From contig CALPIT020000050.1 of NCBI GenBank assembly GCA_943323705.2, positions 1 to 12,899 of the forward strand: a stretch of 12,899 nucleotides of DNA. The letters run 5' to 3'. How positions within the stretch are numbered: position 1 is the first letter of the stretch; the number at the start of each line of letters is the position of its first letter. The translations under genes and the position numbers were made by a program. Under the pieces are notes generated by a model, which saw only the letters and a program-made list of their open reading frames with translations, searched no databases and was not told where the DNA came from. This DNA comes from Streptomyces griseus (GTDB lineage: Bacteria; Bacteroidota; Bacteroidia; Chitinophagales; Chitinophagaceae). This document shows positions 7,671 to 12,899 of the stretch, piece after piece.

Positions 7671-7783
7671 ACCAACTCCTAATTCCCAATCCCTAATCCC
7701 CAACTCCTAATTCCCAATCCCTAATCCCCAATTCCTAATCCCCAATCCCCAATTCCTCAATCCCTAATTACCCAATCCCAATT
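7671..7783. repeat. Heptamer tandem repeat (CCYAATY)n, G-rich on minus strand
   Basis: About fifteen units of a 7-bp motif CC(T/C)AA(T/C)(T/C) run through this interval, with a higher-order 28-bp unit present twice without change (7672-7699 and 7700-7727) and the last copies drifting. The plus strand is almost free of G and the minus strand carries repeated GGG/GGGG runs spaced by three or four bases, which fits a G-quadruplex-forming pattern. The array lies about 20 bases beyond the stop codon of the minus-strand protease gene, so its transcript would carry the G-rich strand. There are no unique spacers, so it is not a CRISPR. Confidence 0.85.
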
Positions 7784-7801
7784 AAAGAATGTTATTACTA
7801 A

Positions 7802-9235
7802 TTACTGAACTGGATGCTCCGAATTGCCTGATTTGTTCAAGTTCAAATCGCTGGGCTTTTCTGTGATAACCCATAGCAATGTTGACTCCCAAATTCCGTT
7901 ACGTTTGATGAGTTGATATGATTTTGTAACTACTTCTCCGGTTGCTGCGTTTTCGTCTTTTACAATGATCTGCTTTTCGTTTTTAGGGTTTACCTCTTTT
8001 CGGCTAATAAATGAAACCGCTTCATTTTCTTTTTGCAAATCAATATTGATATCGTTTTGGACGCTATTTTTTGTTAAGGGTAATTCTTGATGTTCTATAA
8101 GAAATTTAATGGCTTTAATCTTATCTTTTACAGGTGTTGCTTTTATTGCTGCATTATTTGCGGTATTGATTTCTTTTCTAATTACTAGATTTTTTTTACT
8201 AGAAACGAGTGGGTTGATTTTTGTAGTTGAAATTTGAGTTGAAAAACTTTGCAATTTATTTGAACGAGAAGTTACATTAAAATAAATGGAAGCTGTAAAC
8301 ATAAGCACTAACGCTAGCATGGTAATTGAAAATGTAGTTTGCTGAATACGCGATGGCTTGCTTTTAATCTGCTTATAGGAAGTGAAAAATTCAATTCGTT
8401 TTAGCAGTGAAAATTTCCCTGATACCGCAGCCATAAAAATGCCTGATATATTGGATTGCACAGGATTCGCAGCTTTGAAAAGTGATTCAGCATAAGTGAC
8501 TTCATCGTAGTTATAATGCAACACCTGTAAATCACATCTTAATTCTCTTTCCCATCTGATTTGAGTACAGATTTTATTAATGAAAGGATTGAAGAAGAAA
8601 AGATGTTCATTTATGATTAGAAACCAATTGAAAAGAAAATCATTGTTTTTAATGTGCGTTAACTCATGAAGAATCAATGCTTCGGTTTCTGCAACAGACA
8701 ATTTACTCATTAATGCCAATGGTAATAAAATAACAGGTTTGAAATAACCAAATGTAACCGGGCTACTAATATGATTTGAATACCAAATTTTTATTTTCCT
8801 TTTAATGCCTAATTCAAAAGATTTTTGAAGGGTAAAAAGTTTGATATCAATATTCGCCTTAATCATATTGCTCTTCAATTGCTGCTTGAGCTTCATCCAG
8901 TTCAGCAAAGTGATTGAGGATTTTGTAACCAAAACGACGAAATAAACAAGTGTCAAATATGGAGCTATAGTCGGTATGAAATTATTTACAGAGAAAATAT
9001 GATGCAGCAACGAAACACCATAATTAGACTGTTCGCTTGCGTAGTAAATAATGAAAAAAGTTATGAATGAAATGAAAAACTGAATACCTAACAGTAAAAA
9101 TAATTTTTGTGTTTTTGTATCAGGAGATTGATTTTTATATAGGATGCTATCAAAATAAATATAAATCGAAATCAATAGCGATTGCCAAAGACTATGAAAT
9201 AAAGTAAGTAATATAGCGGTTGAAAACAAATTCAT
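7802..9235 (-). CDS. BlaR1-like M56 membrane metallopeptidase without beta-lactam sensor domain
   Basis: A 477-residue integral membrane zinc protease of family M56 (BlaR1/MecR1 type). Hydrophobic segments lie at about 3-27, 45-66, 88-111 and 301-320. The catalytic motif HELTH is at residues 190-194, followed by the conserved downstream RELRCD (230-235), which supplies a further acidic residue. FGYFKPVILLP (162-172) is also typical of the family. BlaR1/MecR1 senses a ligand outside the cell and then triggers cleavage of the partner repressor. Here the part after the last membrane segment (about 321-477) has no penicillin-binding fold and no SxxK-type sensor motif. It is a Lys/Asn-rich linker and a short region ending TKSYQLIKRNGIWESTLLW. 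The signal is therefore probably not a beta-lactam. The start lies two bases after the repressor stop, so the two genes form an operon. Confidence 0.88.
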   Translation of the reverse strand: MNLFSTAILLTLFHSLWQSLLISIYIYFDSILYKNQSPDTKTQKLFLLLGIQFFISFITFFIIYYASEQSNYGVSLLHHIFSVNNFIPTIAPYLTLVYFVVLVTKSSITLLNWMKLKQQLKSNMIKANIDIKLFTLQKSFELGIKRKIKIWYSNHISSPVTFGYFKPVILLPLALMSKLSVAETEALILHELTHIKNNDFLFNWFLIINEHLFFFNPFINKICTQIRWERELRCDLQVLHYNYDEVTYAESLFKAANPVQSNISGIFMAAVSGKFSLLKRIEFFTSYKQIKSKPSRIQQTTFSITMLALVLMFTASIYFNVTSRSNKLQSFSTQISTTKINPLVSSKKNLVIRKEINTANNAAIKATPVKDKIKAIKFLIEHQELPLTKNSVQNDINIDLQKENEAVSFISRKEVNPKNEKQIIVKDENAATGEVVTKSYQLIKRNGIWESTLLWVITEKPSDLNLNKSGNSEHPVQ

Positions 9236-9237
9236 GC

Positions 9238-9624
9238 TTACTGTTTTGACTTAAGCGTTTTGATTAATGCTTCAATTTTTAATAACTCTTCCTGACTCGC
9301 ATTTTGATGGCCAAGAGCTTGTAAAACCAATTCGGTAGAAGAACCACTGAAAAGATTGTCTATCATTCTGTGAAGGAATTGATTTTGTGTGCTTTCTTTT
9401 GATACGGCAGGTTCGTAAATATGAGTTTTGCTCGAATCATCTCTTGTAACCAGCTTTTTCTCATGCATGATTTGCATCAATTTCAAAGTGGTAGTGTAGC
9501 CGGAATCTTTGTGTAGACAGAGTTTTTCATGAACCATTCTTACTGAAGCTTTTTTCAAATCCCATAATACCGAGAGGATTTCCAATTCACTTTCAGTTGG
9601 TTTTATAGCTTTATCTTTTAGCAT
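9238..9624 (-). CDS. BlaI/MecI/CopY-family transcriptional repressor
   Basis: A 128-residue winged-helix repressor. Residues about 7-74 are the DNA-binding domain: KPTESELEILSVLWDLKKAS (8-27) is the family opening, the recognition-helix region includes SGYTTTLKLMQIMHEKKLV (41-59), and the wing follows (RDDSSKTHIYEP). Residues 75-128 are the helical dimerisation part (FLHRMIDNLFSGS; ELLKIEALIKTL). BlaI and MecI are inactivated by cleavage in this part, here perhaps near N90-F92, though no site can be proved. The length matches the family. It is the first gene of a two-gene operon with the M56 protease and probably represses its own operon through the dyad just upstream. No beta-lactamase gene is next to it, so the wider regulon is unknown. 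Confidence 0.92.
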   Translation of the reverse strand: MLKDKAIKPTESELEILSVLWDLKKASVRMVHEKLCLHKDSGYTTTLKLMQIMHEKKLVTRDDSSKTHIYEPAVSKESTQNQFLHRMIDNLFSGSSTELVLQALGHQNASQEELLKIEALIKTLKSKQ

Positions 9625-9625
9625 A

Positions 9626-9643
9626 ATACGATTTTATTCGTAT
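9626..9643. promoter_or_regulatory. Probable repressor operator (dyad ATACGA-N6-TCGTAT)
   Basis: ATACGA (9626-9631) and TCGTAT (9638-9643) are exact reverse complements separated by TTTTAT. The dyad ends one base before the repressor ATG, where a bound protein would block the transcription start or early transcript of the operon. BlaI-family repressors bind dyads of this size in their own promoters. The half-site differs from the Staphylococcus TACA/TGTA type, so the assignment rests on position and symmetry. An outer GCAT/ATGC match extends the symmetry imperfectly. Confidence 0.6.
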
Positions 9644-9700
9644 GCAATTTATAAAAGTAATTGTTATAAAAATGTGATTTCAAAAGTTTCTTTGCAAAAC

Positions 9701-12517
9701 TTATCTGATGAGGACGAAGCTCCCTTTTTTAAATGTAGTTTGACCCAAATCGCATTCAGCCTCTATTATGTAAATATAAGTCCCCATGGATTGGTCTGTG
9801 TTTTTAAATTTACCGTTCCACCCAAAAGGTCTTTCATTGGGTGCAAAATTTTTTCTTTCGTAAATTAATTGGCTGGCCCTATTGAAAATTGCAAATCGCT
9901 TAATGTGTTTGATACCAGAGGATAAAGGGAAATATATATCGTTGGTACCATCGTTATTTGGGGTAAATGCACTAGGCATTAAAAGATACGCATTGTTACA
10001 TTCCACAACAAGTGTTATGGTTTTAGTGATTACACAACCACTATCGGTTGTTACCTTCACATTGTATGTTTTTGTATCATCTATGGAAGTTTGAGGAAAC
10101 ATACATGTTGTGCAATTTAATCCATCAGCAGGGCTCCAAACTACACTTGCAATATTATTACTGTAAGTTGGAGTAATGGTGTAATTAGCGTTGTAGGGAA
10201 GGAAAAGCGTAGGAGCCAAATCAACTTCAGGGTTTGATTTCAATGTTACAGTGATTTCTTTTGTGCTACTGAAACAACCAGCAGAATCCGTAAGGTTGGC
10301 TGTATACATTCTCGAGGCTGAAGCGGTTACAACGGGTGAATAGCTTGTAGGATTATCAAGTTCTAAAGTAGGAGACCAAATTACTTTCTTATTTGGAGGG
10401 TCTACTTGCAATGTGATTCGTTCTTTCTCGCAAAAGTAAAAATTATCGGAATGAGCAGCTGCAGAAAAAGGCTCAAACACTTTGATGAAAATACTGTCAG
10501 TAGACATACAATTGAAACTGTTCTTTACAGTGGCATAAATACCTGCACTGCGAGTTGCGGTAATAAAACTAGTGTCGCAATTGCTGCATAATCCTTGAAT
10601 GGGTATGGTTGTACGCCAAAGAATATTGTCACTTGTATATCCAATCAGCGTATCTGTATTTCCTGAACAATAAATCATATCTCTTGGCATAATCCAAATA
10701 AATGGCATAGGCCTTACATCAATGTTTTTTGTAAGGGTATCCTTGCAGCCATTGTTGTCGATAGCTGTTAGTGAAATGGTATAATTCCCTTCTTTTTGAT
10801 AACTATAATTTCGAGGTTGAATTGAATTTACCAATGAGGAAGAATCACCAAAATTCCAGACGAAACTGGTAATTACGTCTCCGGGTAAATATGAACTGGA
10901 TAAGTTATTGATCCTTACCGGTTGATTTAGACAGTTGTTATTTTCTGCTGTAAAATTAACATCGGGGCCTTTTACTAAAATCTGATGAGCAAGAAACAAA
11001 GTGTCGGCACAGTAAGAATTTCCATTTTCAATTACAACATAATTATTATAATTACCCAATGTTGAGGCCAATACATTTTGCAAGGAATCTGTGTTAGGTC
11101 CAACAAGATTGTTCATCAGATACCATGTATTTGAGGTGTTCGGATTTGGATAATTATTGATAATTCTAAAAATGGTATTACTATTAATACAAATCGATCT
11201 TGCAGAATTGAGTAGAAAAGGGTTGGCAGTATATATGATTACTTTTGCTGAGTCAACACAACCTGAATTGGTGTCAGCTACTTTAAGAACGGTGGTAAAT
11301 GCACCTCTTCTTGGAAAGGTATTGATCGGATTGGGCAAGTTACTTGTAGTGCCTTCGCCAAAATCCCAGTTGAATGTAAGTCTTCTACCTGCACTAGTAT
11401 TGTTAAATTGAAAAGTCTTCTTATCATCACAAGAGTTTTGATAATTGAACTTTGCAATAGTACCAATTACATTTACCTGTAATGAAATGGTATCACCTGG
11501 ACAATTGTTTTGTTTTGAGGTGACTTTAATTGTTTTCAATCCCAATGAAGAAAATTTGTGAGTTGTAAAGGTGTCGGTTATAGCAATTGCATTATTGTTT
11601 CCAAACATCCAGTTGTATTCGTCGGCATTGTCTGCTCGGGCAATGAAATTAACTTGTTCTGAACCACAAAAATTTTGCATATCGGAATAAGCCATTAGAT
11701 TCGAAGGCGGTGTTCCATATTTTACGGCATCAAAATCGAATGATGCGGTACATCCTTCAATCGTAGTGATGGAAAGCGTAGGTAGATAAGTGCCTGCTTG
11801 TCCATAAATGTGAGTAATAGTGGGTTGACTAGTTGACGTGATATTGCCATCTCCAAAATTCCAGTTGTAATTGGCAACCGGACTATTGTTAATCACTGAT
11901 ACAACGGCATTAAATTCATTGGTGGCAGGAACACAACCATCAGCCATTGTATAGGCAGCAGATAATACCGGTTTATTGATTCGGATGACGAGTGTGGCTT
12001 TAGATTCGCAACCACTTGCATTACTCATCGTAACTGAAGTTGTAAAATCTCCTGTTGCATTGAAATTATGAGTTAGTTGAGGTGTTGTCGTATTTTGTAT
12101 AGGTGTGTTATCTCCAAAATTCCATTGAAAATTATTTGCAGTAGAATTGGTGCCAGCGGTGAACTGAACGATTCCGGGGTTACAAAGCTTTTCTTTATCA
12201 CTTGTTAATGTAACAACTCCTGTAGGTTTTATGATGATTTCCTTTGTTATCGAGGCTGTAGCTTTTTCATAAACAACAGTTAATTTAACACGGTAAGTAC
12301 CTGCATTGAAAACGATTCTTGGATTTGCTCGATTGCTTTTTTGTCCATTACCAAAATTCCATAAATAACCAACTGGTCTTGGGGAAGTTTGACTTGTAAA
12401 GTTAATCGTTGCAGGAGAGCAGAAAGAATTTCCGGTAGGTGAATAGCTAAAGTTTGCAGTTTGTGCAACCGCAAGAAAATGTGTCCATAAAAATAGTATG
12501 GTCAGTCTAATTTTAAT
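9701..12517 (-). CDS. T9SS-secreted multi-PKD protein; start codon non-ATG or lost
   Basis: A secreted protein of about 938 residues. The first ATG in frame is at 12026-12028, but the frame is open for 163 codons before it and they encode a signal peptide (KIRLTILFLWTHFLAVAQ) and two PKD domains (YLWNFGNG, W53; FQWNFGDN, W132). An in-frame TAA at 12533-12535 limits the start to 12503-12532. That interval has no ATG, GTG or TTG, only ATT (12515-12517 and 12509-12511) and CTG (12503-12505). I chose ATT 12515-12517 because it gives MKIRLTIL, a normal signal-peptide opening. Further PKD motifs are at W219, W384 and W554. The C-terminus (about 846-938, MPSAFTPNNDGTNDIYF) is the CHU_C/TIGR04131 T9SS sorting domain. 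Its function is probably surface adhesion or matrix; the substrate is unknown. No SprF-like gene adjoins it. It could be a mutated gene, a sequencing error or a true ATT start. Confidence 0.8.
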   Translation of the reverse strand: MKIRLTILFLWTHFLAVAQTANFSYSPTGNSFCSPATINFTSQTSPRPVGYLWNFGNGQKSNRANPRIVFNAGTYRVKLTVVYEKATASITKEIIIKPTGVVTLTSDKEKLCNPGIVQFTAGTNSTANNFQWNFGDNTPIQNTTTPQLTHNFNATGDFTTSVTMSNASGCESKATLVIRINKPVLSAAYTMADGCVPATNEFNAVVSVINNSPVANYNWNFGDGNITSTSQPTITHIYGQAGTYLPTLSITTIEGCTASFDFDAVKYGTPPSNLMAYSDMQNFCGSEQVNFIARADNADEYNWMFGNNNAIAITDTFTTHKFSSLGLKTIKVTSKQNNCPGDTISLQVNVIGTIAKFNYQNSCDDKKTFQFNNTSAGRRLTFNWDFGEGTTSNLPNPINTFPRRGAFTTVLKVADTNSGCVDSAKVIIYTANPFLLNSARSICINSNTIFRIINNYPNPNTSNTWYLMNNLVGPNTDSLQNVLASTLGNYNNYVVIENGNSYCADTLFLAHQILVKGPDVNFTAENNNCLNQPVRINNLSSSYLPGDVITSFVWNFGDSSSLVNSIQPRNYSYQKEGNYTISLTAIDNNGCKDTLTKNIDVRPMPFIWIMPRDMIYCSGNTDTLIGYTSDNILWRTTIPIQGLCSNCDTSFITATRSAGIYATVKNSFNCMSTDSIFIKVFEPFSAAAHSDNFYFCEKERITLQVDPPNKKVIWSPTLELDNPTSYSPVVTASASRMYTANLTDSAGCFSSTKEITVTLKSNPEVDLAPTLFLPYNANYTITPTYSNNIASVVWSPADGLNCTTCMFPQTSIDDTKTYNVKVTTDSGCVITKTITLVVECNNAYLLMPSAFTPNNDGTNDIYFPLSSGIKHIKRFAIFNRASQLIYERKNFAPNERPFGWNGKFKNTDQSMGTYIYIIEAECDLGQTTFKKGSFVLIR
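12457..12517 (-). other. Signal-peptide region with non-canonical start
   Basis: Translation of this stretch in the main frame gives a basic N-terminus (K-I-R), a hydrophobic core (LTILFLWTHFLAV) and an AQ cleavage site, ending just before the first PKD domain. Signal peptides end in AQ in the two plus-strand genes of this window too, which supports this as the true N-terminus. The only start-like codons are ATT at 12515-12517 or 12509-12511 and CTG at 12503-12505. No ribosome-binding site is visible. Confidence 0.7.
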
Positions 12518-12575
12518 ATAAGTACGTTTTGGTTATAGTCTTCGGTAAGGCAATCTGAATTCGGAAATCAAAAGT

Positions 12576-12610
12576 AAAAAAAAAACGCTACAAACCAAAG
12601 ATTTGTAGCG
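12576..12610 (-). terminator. Strong intrinsic terminator after hppA
   Basis: CGCTACAAA (12586-12594) pairs perfectly with TTTGTAGCG (12602-12610) around a 7-nt loop. On the minus strand the stem is followed by ten T (complement of 12576-12585). It lies about 90 bases after the hppA stop and separates hppA from the PKD gene, which must therefore have its own promoter in the roughly 60 bases between 12518 and 12575. I see no promoter there that I would call with confidence. Confidence 0.88.
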
Positions 12611-12698
12611 TATTACTTGAAACTTCAGATATGTTTTTTCCATTTTTTATTTATAAATAATTTCTTATTTTAAAATAAAATTATGTAAAAAAATAAAT

Positions 12699-12899
12699 CT
12701 ATTTAACTAGAGAAACGGTGTTTTTTGTTTCTATGTTTGTTTTTTTAATAGTTGTTTCTTTATGACACTCAGGTTTGTTGCAGTCATCAGGGCAATTGGA
12801 TTTCATGCCTGCAAGAGTGGGAGCTATCACCAAAGAAACAATACTCATCAGTTTAATTAAAATGTTCATTGAAGGACCTGAAGTATCTTTAAATGGATC
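12699..12899 (-). CDS. hppA: Membrane-bound pyrophosphatase, C-terminal fragment
   Basis: The last 66 codons of a membrane-bound ion-pumping pyrophosphatase, cut by the right edge of the window. The fragment begins DPFKDTSGPSMNILIKLMSI, the highly conserved last-helix signature of the family, followed by VSLVIAPTLAG. The enzyme couples hydrolysis of pyrophosphate to export of H+ or Na+ across the inner membrane. The residues that decide ion and potassium dependence are upstream and not visible. After the last helix comes a hydrophilic tail of about 35 residues containing CPDDCNKPECH and then Lys/Thr-rich sequence to the stop. This tail is unusual, since most family members end soon after the helix. 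Transcription ends at the terminator at 12576-12610. Confidence 0.93.
   Translation of the reverse strand, partial: DPFKDTSGPSMNILIKLMSIVSLVIAPTLAGMKSNCPDDCNKPECHKETTIKKTNIETKNTVSLVK

Larger units (their letters stand above)
7472..7801. other. Repeat-dense convergent intergenic region
   Basis: Lies between two genes that converge. From left to right it holds a duplicated 18-mer, a perfect 20-bp palindrome, a short A-run and a long heptamer repeat. I find no ORF with coding character and no classical terminator with a T-run for either side. The palindrome and repeat structures are the best candidates for ending or stabilising the two converging transcripts. Confidence 0.7.

Noticed and set aside
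7671..7783. CRISPR-like array
   Set aside because: The 7-bp and 28-bp units are contiguous with no unique spacers, and there are no cas genes nearby.
7802..9624. Beta-lactam resistance locus
   Set aside because: The repressor and protease are of BlaI/BlaR type, but the sensor domain and any adjacent beta-lactamase are missing, so calling it a resistance locus is not supported.
9644..9700. A sigma-type promoter (TTGAAA or TTTG with a TATAAATTG box) for the repressor operon
   Set aside because: The candidate boxes are about 24-28 bases apart, outside normal spacing, and the DNA is too AT-rich for weak matches to mean anything.
9674..11466. Open frames at 9674-9868, 9882-10094, 10406-10591, 11157-11411 (plus) and 11278-11466 (minus)
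   Set aside because: They overlap the minus-strand PKD gene, which has convincing domains throughout; these are shadows.
9701..12028. Start of the second PKD protein at the ATG 12026-12028
   Set aside because: It would begin in the middle of a PKD domain and discard a clear signal peptide required for export by the T9SS.
12280..12474. 64-codon minus-strand ORF beginning MRLHKLQTLAIHLPEIL, suggesting a frameshift near the start of the second PKD gene
   Set aside because: The main frame has no stop from 12028 up to 12535 and encodes two proper PKD domains and a signal peptide, so no frameshift is needed. This ORF is a shadow in another frame.

Overview
The window comes from an AT-rich member of the Bacteroidota. 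The evidence is two secreted multi-PKD proteins that end in the gliding-motility/type IX secretion (T9SS) sorting domain of the CHU_C/TIGR04131 type, a PorP/SprF-family outer-membrane protein, almost no Shine-Dalgarno sequences, and a C-terminal fragment of a membrane pyrophosphatase. Genus and species cannot be read from the sequence.

Layout. 1-1159 has no confidently coding gene. It opens with about 400 very AT-rich bases. A less AT-rich stretch follows, with two small candidate ORFs (546-752 and 826-987), several hairpins and a good intrinsic terminator (1031-1058) preceded by a GNRA-loop hairpin. This could be a small RNA or small-protein locus. 1160-7471 (+) is a two-gene unit: a 1748-residue adhesin-like protein and, 30 bases later, its probable SprF-type secretion partner. 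7472-7801 is a convergent intergenic region packed with repeats: a duplicated 18-mer, a perfect 20-bp palindrome and about 110 bases of a heptamer repeat whose minus strand is G-rich. 7802-9624 (-) is a BlaI/BlaR1-like repressor and M56 membrane-protease pair with a near-perfect operator dyad just upstream of the repressor start. The protease lacks the beta-lactam sensor domain. 9701-about 12517 (-) is a second T9SS-targeted PKD protein. Its reading frame continues 163 codons upstream of its first ATG and reaches a clear signal peptide that has no ATG, GTG or TTG start. 12699-12899 (-) is the end of hppA, with a Cys-rich tail, followed by a strong terminator at 12576-12610.

How the parts relate. 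The adhesin and SprF-like protein probably work as cargo and secretion/anchoring partner at the cell surface. The second PKD protein would use the same T9SS but has no SprF partner beside it here. The BlaI/BlaR-like pair is probably a self-contained envelope-stress or unknown-ligand switch, since no beta-lactamase gene is adjacent. hppA is housekeeping bioenergetics and looks unrelated.

I see no complete novel multi-gene defence or mobile system. The observations most worth checking are the ATG-less gene, the sensor-less BlaR, the left-hand small-ORF/structured-RNA locus, and the heptamer repeat.
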